Source: Frigoriflavimonas asaccharolytica (GTDB taxonomy: Bacteria > Bacteroidota > Bacteroidia > Flavobacteriales > Weeksellaceae). From it: DNA of 64,000 nt. Location of the stretch: NCBI RefSeq assembly GCF_013294015.1, contig NZ_JABSNO010000006.1:113246-177245 (forward strand). Reading direction: 5' to 3'. The notes beneath the pieces were generated by a model. It saw only the letters and a program-made list of their open reading frames with translations, was not told the origin of the DNA and did no database searches. A program made the position numbers and the translations under genes. This document shows positions 15,965 through 24,096 of this stretch, in pieces (positions within the stretch are counted from its first letter, which is position 1; each line of letters starts with the position of its first letter).

Positions 15965-16258
15965 ATGCGAAAGAAAATGAAAAAAACAGATCAATTTGCA
16001 GAAGATATTTGGCAGTCTGCCAATAATATAGAAAGTGCCAAAGCACCAGATTTTTTGTTTGAATCCATCATGGAGAAAATCGACGAAGAAACAGATATTG
16101 TTCCTATTAATAAATTGAAATGGATAGCAATTGCTGCGTCGTTGCTGATAGGATTGAATATACTCTCGGTTTCTACTGACAATGATAGTAGTGAAAAATT
16201 GACGATAAATAATACAGATAATGTGCTGTCTAATTATAATTTATACCAAAATTTATAA
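15965..16258 (+). CDS. Probable anti-sigma factor, single-pass membrane protein
   Basis: 97 residues: a cytoplasmic N-terminal part of about 50 residues (DQFAEDIWQSANNIESAKAPDF, helical and acidic, the kind of segment that binds ECF sigma factors), one membrane helix (about 52-69, WIAIAASLLIGLNILSV) and a short Asn-rich periplasmic tail. No zinc-binding HxxxCxxC is present, so it is not a ZAS protein; it resembles the short CnrY-type anti-sigmas. It lies directly between the sigma gene and the Spy-like sensor gene. A second in-frame ATG at 15977 may be used if the message starts late. Confidence 0.65.
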   Translation: MRKKMKKTDQFAEDIWQSANNIESAKAPDFLFESIMEKIDEETDIVPINKLKWIAIAASLLIGLNILSVSTDNDSSEKLTINNTDNVLSNYNLYQNL

Positions 16259-16342
16259 TGAAACCACAGATTTCATACTCGAATGTAATAAACGAAAAAT
16301 GTTTGCCCATTACATTTAATAATTAAAATTAGAAAACTCCAA

Positions 16343-16750
16343 ATGAAAAAAACGAGATTATATTTAATTGCTATAGTCGCACTGCTAATCTTAAATTTAG
16401 TACAATTAGCAATTCCTTTTTTTCTGCACGGTCCGCCAAGAGGTGAAGGTGCAAAATTTAATGCTACCGAAATTCTTCATCTAAATAAGGATCAGGAAGG
16501 TAATTTTGATAACATTGCGAAAGCGCATCAACACAAAATGGTAGAAATTCAAAATCACCAAAAGAAGTTAACAGAAGAATATTTTGCTACTTCCAACAAA
16601 AAATTTTTAAATGAAATTTGTGCCTTAGAAGTAGAAAAAATTAAGTTTACCAATACTCATTTTGAGGAAGTTAAATCTATTTTAAACAAAGATCAAATAC
16701 AATATTATCAAGATTTTAAAAATAAAGCTGTGAATATTATTATTAATTGA
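16343..16750 (+). CDS. Spy/CpxP/CnrX-like periplasmic sensor, N-terminally anchored
   Basis: 135 residues: one N-terminal membrane helix (about 5-25) not followed by an obvious cleavage site, then a fully helical periplasmic domain with LHLNKDQEGNFDNIAKAHQHKMVEIQNHQKKLTEEYF, the long-hairpin pattern of the Spy/CpxP/ZraP/CnrX (heavy-metal resistance) fold. Three His in AHQHKMVEIQNH could be metal ligands. In CnrYXH of Cupriavidus metallidurans such a protein senses metal and releases the sigma factor from its anti-sigma; the gene neighbourhood here is the same set of three. The inducing metal cannot be read from sequence. Confidence 0.7.
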   Translation: MKKTRLYLIAIVALLILNLVQLAIPFFLHGPPRGEGAKFNATEILHLNKDQEGNFDNIAKAHQHKMVEIQNHQKKLTEEYFATSNKKFLNEICALEVEKIKFTNTHFEEVKSILNKDQIQYYQDFKNKAVNIIIN

Positions 16751-16772
16751 ATTTTTTTTTAAATAAAGCGAG

Positions 16773-16798
16773 GGATTTTTAAAAAGTGATTGTCTAAA
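16773..16798 (+). promoter_or_regulatory. ECF-type promoter 3 (YHYH2-MORN-SCO)
   Basis: GGATTTTT (16773-16780, preceded by another G), 11 bases, GTCTAAA (16792-16798), 25 bases ahead of the YHYH2 ATG. It would drive YHYH2 and the two overlapping genes behind it. Confidence 0.75.
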
Positions 16799-16823
16799 GA
16801 GAAATCGAAAAAATTCTTTAGTT

Positions 16824-17639
16824 ATGAAAAATTCAAAAATGCTTTTTTTAGGAGCAATTACATTCTCTCTTTTTCTTGCAAGTTCTTGCAGAAGTAGCAG
16901 TACAGATAGTGCAGAAGAAATTGACACTGGAACTGGAACATTAAGCCCAGCATTTGCGGCTTTTGATGCAGCAAATGTAACCGTTACCTTAACGGGAAGC
17001 AAAGTGAAAATCGTTTCAAATGGAAGACCAAATCATACTTCGCCATATTGGAGCAATACAACAGCCAGAACTCTAGATGGAATACCAACACCCGCTGCTT
17101 CGGTTAATCACCCACTATTTGTTGCACCTTTAAATAATAACTATGCACAAATGGCACCTGGAAACATTGATAATTTTAATGGTTCTTATACTTTAACGGT
17201 TAATGCAAGTCCTACAAAAGCGACTTCTAGTTCTTCCACAGGTTTAGGCGCAATCGGAATAGCAATTAGTGGTGCGATGATTTATAATGATGAAGAAGGT
17301 CCTGGAATTGCCTTAAATAATGCGGTTTCTTCTTTGGATTACACAGGAGCGCATACTGGTCCGCAAAGTTATCATTACCATTTAGAAACAAAAGCATGGT
17401 CTAACAATGATGATAAACTGATAGGCATAATGTCTGATGGATTTTTTCTTTACGGTAGAAAATGTAATTCAACAGGCGCGCAAGCTACTGCATTAGACGC
17501 ATCTGGTGGTCATACAACAACTACACAATATTCTACAACCCCAGTTTACCATTACCACATACAGAGTGATTTATTTTTAAATCAATACTACATTTTATTC
17601 CCAGGAAATTATCAAGGAACGCCAAATGCGATACAATAA
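16824..17639 (+). CDS. YHYH-domain lipoprotein (YHYH2)
   Basis: 271 residues with a lipoprotein signal (FSLFLASSC, Cys at about 22) and a Ser/Thr linker. The domain shows SYHYHLETKAW near residue 188-198, LIGIMSDGFFLYGRK in the middle and VYHYHIQSDLF near 246-256, the same order as in YHYH1. It overlaps the MORN-repeat gene by 14 bases. It shares a promoter type, and probably function, with YHYH1 but lacks the Gly/Pro linker. Function is not established; an exposed metal-binding role is inferred from the His/Tyr clusters and the SCO1 gene in the same operon. Confidence 0.85.
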   Translation: MKNSKMLFLGAITFSLFLASSCRSSSTDSAEEIDTGTGTLSPAFAAFDAANVTVTLTGSKVKIVSNGRPNHTSPYWSNTTARTLDGIPTPAASVNHPLFVAPLNNNYAQMAPGNIDNFNGSYTLTVNASPTKATSSSSTGLGAIGIAISGAMIYNDEEGPGIALNNAVSSLDYTGAHTGPQSYHYHLETKAWSNNDDKLIGIMSDGFFLYGRKCNSTGAQATALDASGGHTTTTQYSTTPVYHYHIQSDLFLNQYYILFPGNYQGTPNAIQ

Positions 17640-18183
17640 AATATTTTTTCTCTTTTTGTTAATCATCATTTCTTGTGGAAAATCCGAAGAATTGATGGTT
17701 GCTAAAAGTGATTTGGTGCTGCAACCAATTGGAGATTACACCTATTACAGAAAAGAACTTTTTACGGGTAAATCTGTGCTGCGATATGAAAATCTACACA
17801 ATGCAGAAATTGCAACATTTAGAGATGGCAGAAAAGAAGGTCTTTATCAAAAATTTTTCGGCAATGGAAAAATAAGTTATGAAGCCAATTACAAAGATGG
17901 AAATCTAGACGGAATTGCGAAATCTTGGTGGGGAAATGGAAATCTGCGCTCTGAATCTTTCTATAGAAATGAAGTGGTAGAAGGCGAACAAAAGCAATAT
18001 TACCAAAGTGGAAAAATATTCAAAGTAATGAACTTTACCAATGGTCTGCAAGACGGTATGCAAAAAGCATGGCGGGAAAATGGTAAAATTTACAATAATT
18101 ATCAGGCAAAAAACGGAAGAATATTCGGTTTAAAGAGAGCTACATTATGTTTACAATTAGAAGATGAAAAAGTACAATATTAA
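17626..18183 (+). CDS. MORN-repeat (YwqK-like) lipoprotein
   Basis: 185 residues with a short lipoprotein signal (LFLLIIISCGK, Cys at about 17) and at least four MORN/YwqK-like repeats of about 22 residues (GRKEGLYQKFFGNGKISYE, GNLDGIAKSWWGNGNLRSE, GEQKQYYQSGKIFKV, GLQDGMQKAWRENGKIYN). These repeats serve as flat protein or lipid contact surfaces; the label antitoxin given to YwqK-like proteins is not supported here. It overlaps YHYH2 by 14 and the SCO gene by 20 bases, so the three are translationally coupled. Confidence 0.8.
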   Translation: MRYNKIFFLFLLIIISCGKSEELMVAKSDLVLQPIGDYTYYRKELFTGKSVLRYENLHNAEIATFRDGRKEGLYQKFFGNGKISYEANYKDGNLDGIAKSWWGNGNLRSESFYRNEVVEGEQKQYYQSGKIFKVMNFTNGLQDGMQKAWRENGKIYNNYQAKNGRIFGLKRATLCLQLEDEKVQY

Positions 18184-18826
18184 AAATACAGCAATTATCC
18201 TACTTATCTTAAGTTTGGCATCTTGCAAAAAATCGGATAATAAGAGCAGAGTAGAGAATTTACCTTACTACAGCGAAGCCTCTTTCACGCCACATTGGTT
18301 TGCACAAAATAGCGATAGTTTGAAGGATTTTCATAAAATCCCAGATTTCAGTTTAATAGACCAAAATGGAGATTCTATCACCCAAAAAACCCTTCTAAAT
18401 AAAATTGTGATTGTAGATTTTTTCTTTGCAAAATGCACAGGAATTTGTCCAACTATGGCTGCAAATATGAAATTGATAGATTCAGAATTTTCTAAGGATG
18501 ATGGAGTTGCCATACTGTCGCATTCCGTAACGCCAGAAGCAGATACCGTTCCCGTTTTGAAAGAGTACGCCAAAACGAAAGGCATCACGTCACCCAATTG
18601 GCATTTGCTCACGGGAGATAAAAAGCAGATCTATAATCTGGGCAGAAAATCTTATTTCGTAGAAGAAACTTTGGGGGAAAAGAAGACAGATTTAGATTTC
18701 TTACATACAGAAAACTATGTACTCATAGATAAAAACAGACATATCCGCGGAATTTACAATGGTATGAATAAAACTTCTGTGAAAGAATTAGTAGAAGATA
18801 TTAAAACTCTAAAAAAAGAACTTTAG
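18164..18826 (+). CDS. SCO1/SenC-family copper chaperone (lipoprotein)
   Basis: 220 residues with a lipoprotein signal (LILSLASC, Cys21) and a thioredoxin-like fold. The copper ligands are in place: the CxxxC pair Cys91/Cys95 in FFFAKCTGICPTM and His181 in FLHTENYVLID. SCO proteins carry Cu(I) or thiol reducing power to the CuA site of cytochrome oxidase or related copper proteins. No oxidase genes lie nearby; it sits in an ECF-controlled operon with YHYH2, so it may serve that system instead. Confidence 0.9.
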   Translation: MKKYNIKNTAIILLILSLASCKKSDNKSRVENLPYYSEASFTPHWFAQNSDSLKDFHKIPDFSLIDQNGDSITQKTLLNKIVIVDFFFAKCTGICPTMAANMKLIDSEFSKDDGVAILSHSVTPEADTVPVLKEYAKTKGITSPNWHLLTGDKKQIYNLGRKSYFVEETLGEKKTDLDFLHTENYVLIDKNRHIRGIYNGMNKTSVKELVEDIKTLKKEL

Positions 18827-19159
18827 GACGAAAATAGTAATTATTTGGGCAGCATGAATTTCGTTTGTAAGATTCGATTAAAGCCTTCGATTTACTCTTG
18901 TTTATGCCGTCCGTTCCCAAAATGAAGAATGAGTTTTGATGATTCAAATTAAATGCTTTTCAAATTGGGCGTCAAAGTTTCGCCTTGATTCAGAAGTTTA
19001 TTTAATTGAAAAAAAATAAACTCTGTCATAGCGGAGAAAGCTTTTACAAGCTGTAAAAAGCACAATTTCCAACTACAAAATTCAAATAAAGTAAAACTCT
19101 TTTGATTCTTTTACGGTAAATAAAACACCAATTATACTTTAAAATAAAATAATTTAAAA
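18827..19159. other. Intergenic region, 333 bp
   Basis: No convincing gene. The first part carries TTTGGGCAGC (about 18845) and, in opposite sense, GCCGTCCGTTCCCAAAA (about 18907-18923), then another TTGGGCGTC near 18967, so it may hold a degenerate intergenic repeat. A hairpin GCTTTTACA/TGTAAAAAGC with a bulge lies near 19038-19060 without a T run. No ECF-type promoter copy precedes the EF-hand gene. Confidence 0.4.
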
Positions 19160-19486
19160 ATGAAAAATTTAACACTTACAATTCTCTTTACAGTATTATT
19201 ATTTTCTTGCAATTCGCAAAATAGTGCAGAAAACACAGGAAGAATTTCAGAAAGTACCCGCCGAAATGGAGAACCAAATCCTGCAGATATTTTGAAGCAA
19301 TTGGACGCTGATGGAGATTCTAAAATCTCTAAAGATGAAGCAAAAGGTCCTCTTGCCAATGACTTTGCAAAAATAGATAGCAATGAAGATGGTTTTATCA
19401 CTCTTGCAGAATTAGAAAAAATGCCGAAACCATCAGGTCGCGGACCACAAAACGGAGGAGAACGCGGAAATGCACCAAGAAGATAA
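19160..19486 (+). CDS. EF-hand lipoprotein
   Basis: 108 residues with a lipoprotein signal (LLFSCNS, Cys at about 15) and a pair of EF-hand calcium loops, DADGDSKISKDE (about 49-60) and DSNEDGFITLAE (about 72-83). The first loop is canonical; the second has Glu at position 4 of the loop. The C-terminus is Gly/Pro/Arg-rich. Such small calcium proteins often sit next to CotH genes in Bacteroidota, as here (CotH starts about 110 bases downstream). Confidence 0.85.
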   Translation: MKNLTLTILFTVLLFSCNSQNSAENTGRISESTRRNGEPNPADILKQLDADGDSKISKDEAKGPLANDFAKIDSNEDGFITLAELEKMPKPSGRGPQNGGERGNAPRR

Positions 19487-19515
19487 ATTTTTAAAATATA
19501 ACTAAACAAAACAAG

Positions 19516-19541
19516 GGATTTTTAATTTATAGCTGTCTAAA
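19516..19541 (+). promoter_or_regulatory. ECF-type promoter 4 (CotH)
   Basis: GGATTTTT (19516-19523, preceded by another G), 11 bases, GTCTAAA (19535-19541), 52 bases ahead of the CotH start. It may also feed the genes up to the arylsulfotransferase if the terminator at 21905 is leaky. Confidence 0.75.
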
Positions 19542-19593
19542 CAAAATAGGCAGAAAAAAATATTAATAAATATCAGCTACCAATTCAATGTAT

Positions 19594-21897
19594 ATGAAAA
19601 AACTCCTCGCTTCACTCATCTTTATTAGTTCGTTTTCTTTCGGGCAATCTTTTTACGATTTAAACACCATCCAAACTATAGAAATTACCTTTGCGCAAAG
19701 CAATTGGGATGCACTATTGGATGCTGCAGAGCCTTCAGATGCTTATATTTCTGCACAATCTGTAGCTATCAATGGTACGGTTTTCCCAAATGTTGGTGCA
19801 AAATACAAGGGAAATAGTTCTTACGACGCTAATCAAGTAAAAAATCCTTGGCATTTAGAATTAGATCAGTATGTAGATCAAAATTACCAAGGTTATACCG
19901 ATATTAAATTGAGTAATGTAATATTTGATCCCTCTTTTGTACGCGAAGCTTTAGCCTACAAAGTTTTGGGTAATTATATGGATGTTCCTTTAGCAAATTA
20001 CGCAAAATTGTATGTGAACGGAGTTTATATAGGTTTGTATACTAATGTAGAATCCATTTCTAAGAAATTTGTAGACAATCGTTTTGGATCAAAAACCAAC
20101 GCATTTTTTGATTGTAGTCCTCCTGCAGGAGCTGGTCCAACTTCCACAAATCTTCCAACATTACAATATTTAGGTACAAACTATACAAGCTATGAAACTG
20201 CGTATGATTTGAAATCTACAACAGGTTGGGATGATTTAATAAATTTAACAAACACTTTATCAACTACAACTTCTGCAAACACTGCAAGCATAGAAAGCGT
20301 TTTAGATATTGATAGAACGTTGTGGATGCTCGCTTTTGATAATATTTTTGTAAATTTAGATAGTTATATTGGCCAATTTAAGCAAAATTATTATTTATAC
20401 AAATCAAACAATGGGCAATTCAATCCTATCGTTTGGGATTTGAATATGTGCTTCGGAACTTTTGGAAATACTGGATCTACTACATCTGGTGGCGGACCAG
20501 GTGGACCTGGAGGTGGAAGTACATCGCTTACATCTACTCAAAAACAGCAACTTTCCCATACTTTGCACTCCACAGAATCTACTTGGCCTTTGGTTCAAAA
20601 ATTATTAGCAATTCCTAGCTACAAAAAGAAATATTTGGCGCATTACAAAACGATTTTAAATGAAGTACTTGTAAGCGGAAGCTATTTAACAGATGCTCAA
20701 AATTTACAAGCATTAATTGCAACAGCAGTTTCTACAGATGTAAACAAATTTTCCTACCAATCTAATATAGCAAATGGCTTGACTACCGATACAAGTGTAG
20801 GGAACAATACGGCACCAGGTTTAAGCACTTTGATGAATGGAAGAAAAACATACCTAAATGCTCTGTCGGATTTTACCAATATTCAGCCAAGCATTGCAAG
20901 TGTTACACCTTCTACAACGAGTCCTTTAGTTGGCGCAAATGTTTCTATAACTGCAAACGTAACAAACACAACTACTTCGTCTGTTTCCTTGGCTTACCGC
21001 TCCTTGAAAAACGATATTTTTGTAAAAACTCAAATGTTTGATGATGGAGCACATAACGATGGAGTAGCAGGAGACAATGTCTATGGAGCTTCTATTCCCG
21101 TGAATAATGTTGCTATACAATACTACATTTATGCAGAAAATACCAATGCCGGAAAATTTTCGCCAGAAAGAGCAGAGCACGAATTTTATACTATTAATGC
21201 TACTTATCCTACCATAACTGCAGGGCAATTGGTTGTAAATGAAATAATGGCTTCTAATACATTGATACCAGATCAAGACGGACAATTTGATGATTGGTTT
21301 GAATTATACAACAATACTGCAAATACATTGAGTTTAGATAATTTGTATGCGTCAGATTCACAAACGAACAAACTAAAATGGCAGTTTCCTACAGGAACTA
21401 CCATTGCACCACATTCATATTTAATCGTTTGGGCAGATTCAGATCTTACGCAAGCTGGTTTGCATGCAGATTTTAAATTTTCTGCAAGTGGAGAAAATTG
21501 TATTTTATCTTACGCAAATGGAACTATCGTAGATAATGTAATTTTTGGAGCACAAACTACCGATATGAGTTATGCTAGAAATCCGAACGGAACGGGGAAT
21601 TTTGTAATACAAGCAGCAACTTTTAATGCAAACAACCAATCTTTGGCAACAACAGAAATTGCTAATTCTAAAACTACCTTAAAAGTATATCCAAACCCAA
21701 CAACTTCTATTGTATACTTGGAGAATAATGAAAGCCCAATAGAAAGTGTTCAGATTTTCAATACCTCTTCTCAAAGTATATTTAAAAGTACGTATAAAAA
21801 AGAGAAAAAAGTAGGTGTAGATATGACCAATTATCCTGTTGGAATGTATATTATTAGAATCAATAACAAAGACCACGTGAAGATTTTAAAAAAATAA
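19594..21897 (+). CDS. CotH-family protein with lamin-tail and T9SS sorting domains
   Basis: About 767 residues; I prefer the ATG at 19594 because MKKLLASLIFISSFSFGQ is a clean signal peptide. Residues about 20-300 are the CotH kinase-like domain (GAKYKGNSSYD, FVREALAYKVL, NYYLYKSNNGQFNPIVWDLNMCFGTFG) with a Gly/Pro-rich insert near 305-320. A region of Ig-like character follows (about 430-540), then a lamin-tail domain (about 545-660; VVNEIMASN, DDWFELYNNT). The end is a T9SS type A sorting domain (LKVYPNPTTSIVYLEN to KILKK). It should therefore be carried across the outer membrane to the surface. CotH of Bacillus phosphorylates spore-coat proteins; an activity here is inference. Confidence 0.88.
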   Translation: MKKLLASLIFISSFSFGQSFYDLNTIQTIEITFAQSNWDALLDAAEPSDAYISAQSVAINGTVFPNVGAKYKGNSSYDANQVKNPWHLELDQYVDQNYQGYTDIKLSNVIFDPSFVREALAYKVLGNYMDVPLANYAKLYVNGVYIGLYTNVESISKKFVDNRFGSKTNAFFDCSPPAGAGPTSTNLPTLQYLGTNYTSYETAYDLKSTTGWDDLINLTNTLSTTTSANTASIESVLDIDRTLWMLAFDNIFVNLDSYIGQFKQNYYLYKSNNGQFNPIVWDLNMCFGTFGNTGSTTSGGGPGGPGGGSTSLTSTQKQQLSHTLHSTESTWPLVQKLLAIPSYKKKYLAHYKTILNEVLVSGSYLTDAQNLQALIATAVSTDVNKFSYQSNIANGLTTDTSVGNNTAPGLSTLMNGRKTYLNALSDFTNIQPSIASVTPSTTSPLVGANVSITANVTNTTTSSVSLAYRSLKNDIFVKTQMFDDGAHNDGVAGDNVYGASIPVNNVAIQYYIYAENTNAGKFSPERAEHEFYTINATYPTITAGQLVVNEIMASNTLIPDQDGQFDDWFELYNNTANTLSLDNLYASDSQTNKLKWQFPTGTTIAPHSYLIVWADSDLTQAGLHADFKFSASGENCILSYANGTIVDNVIFGAQTTDMSYARNPNGTGNFVIQAATFNANNQSLATTEIANSKTTLKVYPNPTTSIVYLENNESPIESVQIFNTSSQSIFKSTYKKEKKVGVDMTNYPVGMYIIRINNKDHVKILKK

Positions 21898-21904
21898 TTT
21901 AACT

Positions 21905-21942
21905 ATTTGCAATTTATTACATCTAAATTGCAAATATTTTTT
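21905..21942 (+). terminator. Terminator after the CotH gene
   Basis: A perfect 11-bp stem ATTTGCAATTT/AAATTGCAAAT (21905-21915 with 21925-21935) and a T run to 21942. YHYH3 starts only 18 bases later with no promoter seen in between, so the stop may be partial. Confidence 0.75.
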
Positions 21943-21959
21943 GTTACCAAAAATAACTT

Positions 21960-23315
21960 ATGAAAAAACTATCACTATTATTGATTGTTTTTGCTTCATT
22001 TATAATGAATGCGCAAACCAATCCTGCTATTACTAAATGGTTGCAAAATACCACCGTAATGGGATCTTATTTTGTATCTGGTAATTCGACTGCTATTACA
22101 AATAATATTTTAGCAAATTGCCAGCAAGTGCGTTACACTGCCACAGATGTTTACGTAAATGCGACGGGAATTCCAGCTTACCCAACAGGAATTTTTTCTG
22201 GAGATGGAAATCCGAATAATGCGGGAGATCAAAATGCTATCTACAAATTACCTTTAAATCCGACCCAAAATACAGGAACTGCAACCGCAACAACTGCTGG
22301 AAATATTGGAATTTTCGTTAATGGTGTTTCGCTCTTTGATTATAGAGATGGCGTTTCTTGGAATAATAATACTGGTACACTTTGCGGTGGACCAGGTGGA
22401 AGTACATGTCCTGGTGGTATGGGAGCTTCACAGGCTTGGAATAGAGATGCAATACCTGCAGAAAGATTAGGTTTTGATTGTGCGAAAGGACATCCTGCAG
22501 GCACAAATTATCATCACCATCAAAATCCAAGTGCTTTTAAGTATGATTCTACCACTTCTAATACTTATTCCGCAATTTGCAATACCTACAATTCCGAAGG
22601 ATTATATACTATAAATACAACTCAACATTCCCCGTTAATAGGGTTTGCTTATGATGGTTTTCCAATCTATGGAGCTTACGGATATACCAATTCTAATGGA
22701 ACTGGTGGAGTTGCAAGAATGAAATCTGGCTACCAACTGAGTACAAACACCACAAGAGCAAACGGACCTGCAGTAAATCAAGTTGTTGGTAACCAAACTT
22801 TGTTCAATGGATACTTCAGAGAAGATTATGTATATGTTGCCAATGCTTCTGACCCTACAGTTTTAGATGTTCATAATGGAAGATTTTCTGTTACGCCAGA
22901 ATATCCTGCAGGAATTTACTGCTATTATGCAACAGTAAATGCAGATCAATCTTCGGCTTATCCGTATGTAGTTGGTCCTACTTTTTATGGTAATAAAACG
23001 GGTGCAAAAGTAACAACTGTTCCTACGAGTACCACATACGTTTTGGCAACTAATGAATCTGTAATAAAAAATTCTAACATCAAAGTTTTCCCAAATCCGG
23101 CACAAGATTTCATCACCGTTCAAGCAGATTTTGCAAAAAAAGAATTCAAAATTGAAATGATTGATGTTTCTGGAAAATTGATAAAAACTTCTACATTAAA
23201 ACAAGGTACTACAATGGCAACTATAGTTACAGATGATGTTTACAATGGTATGTATTTTTTGAAAGTATCCACAGGAAAAGAATCTGAAAGTTTTAAAGTT
23301 TTAATTAATAAGTAA
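21960..23315 (+). CDS. YHYH-domain protein with T9SS sorting signal (YHYH3)
   Basis: 451 residues: signal peptide (about 1-19, ending MNAQ), a large YHYH-type domain (about 40-345) and a C-terminal T9SS sorting domain (VFPNPAQDFITVQAD to VLINK). The motif appears here as NYHHHQNP (about residue 183), followed by LIGFAYDGFPIYGAYGY and by DVHNGRF and YCYYATV. It is longer than YHYH1 and YHYH2 and goes to the surface instead of being lipid-anchored. It stands before MbnP/MbnH-like genes. Confidence 0.85.
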   Translation: MKKLSLLLIVFASFIMNAQTNPAITKWLQNTTVMGSYFVSGNSTAITNNILANCQQVRYTATDVYVNATGIPAYPTGIFSGDGNPNNAGDQNAIYKLPLNPTQNTGTATATTAGNIGIFVNGVSLFDYRDGVSWNNNTGTLCGGPGGSTCPGGMGASQAWNRDAIPAERLGFDCAKGHPAGTNYHHHQNPSAFKYDSTTSNTYSAICNTYNSEGLYTINTTQHSPLIGFAYDGFPIYGAYGYTNSNGTGGVARMKSGYQLSTNTTRANGPAVNQVVGNQTLFNGYFREDYVYVANASDPTVLDVHNGRFSVTPEYPAGIYCYYATVNADQSSAYPYVVGPTFYGNKTGAKVTTVPTSTTYVLATNESVIKNSNIKVFPNPAQDFITVQADFAKKEFKIEMIDVSGKLIKTSTLKQGTTMATIVTDDVYNGMYFLKVSTGKESESFKVLINK

Positions 23316-23406
23316 AGAGATAATAGAACTCAGACGAATAGTAGAAAATAATTGATTTTATTCGTAAAAATCTTTGAAATCCCAGCGCTAAATTCCCCAA
23401 ATTTAA

Positions 23407-24096
23407 ATGAAAAATTTCTTCACTTTAATTTTTGTTTTAATATTTCAAAATCTCTATTTTGGACAAAATACCGATGTGGAATTTCATTTAAAATTTAATG
23501 AAAAAGACATTGCTTTTGGCGAAACCTATATTTCAAAAAAGAAGGACACTTTATCCTTTGAAACTTTGAGATTTTATATTTCTTCCTTTCAAATTATTTA
23601 TAAAAACGATGAGGTTTTTTCTGAAAAAGATAGTTATCATTTAATTGATCAATCAGATAAGGAAAGTTTAATATTCAAAATTCCTGTAAATTCTAAAAAA
23701 GAAATAAAAGCCATAAAATTTAATATTGGTGTAGATTCTTTGGCGAGTGTTTCTGGTGCGATGAGTGGCGATTTAGATGCTACCAAAGGGATGTATTGGG
23801 CTTGGCAAAGTGGTTTTATCAATATGAAAATAGAGGGCATAAGCAAAAGTGCAAATACCAGAAAGAATAAATTTCACCTTCATGTTGGTGGTTATTTAGC
23901 ACCAAATTATGCAATGAGAACCATAGAATTAAAAGTTGAAAAGGGACAGGTGAAAAATAATATCATCCATATCAATGCAGATTTTTCAAAATTATTTGAG
24001 AATATTTCCCTTAGCAAAACTAATTCTGTGATGATTCCCGGAGAAGAAGCGATGAAAATAGCTGATTATTCTACAAAAATATTTTCTATTCCATGA
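23407..24096 (+). CDS. MbnP-like copper-binding protein
   Basis: 229 residues with signal peptide (about 1-19). The family core is present: FNIGVDSLASVSGAMSGDLD (about 105-124), then MYWAWQSGF with Trp131 and Trp133, then FHLHVGGY with His157 and His159. In characterised MbnP a Trp is oxidised to kynurenine by its partner di-heme enzyme MbnH and the product binds copper; the Trp and His candidates are conserved here. Its last 4 bases overlap the start of the di-heme peroxidase gene, exactly the expected partner. Confidence 0.88.
   Translation: MKNFFTLIFVLIFQNLYFGQNTDVEFHLKFNEKDIAFGETYISKKKDTLSFETLRFYISSFQIIYKNDEVFSEKDSYHLIDQSDKESLIFKIPVNSKKEIKAIKFNIGVDSLASVSGAMSGDLDATKGMYWAWQSGFINMKIEGISKSANTRKNKFHLHVGGYLAPNYAMRTIELKVEKGQVKNNIIHINADFSKLFENISLSKTNSVMIPGEEAMKIADYSTKIFSIP

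Noticed and set aside
17626..18183. Toxin-antitoxin function for the MORN/YwqK-like protein
   Set aside because: It has a lipoprotein signal and no toxin gene nearby; the repeats alone do not indicate an antitoxin.
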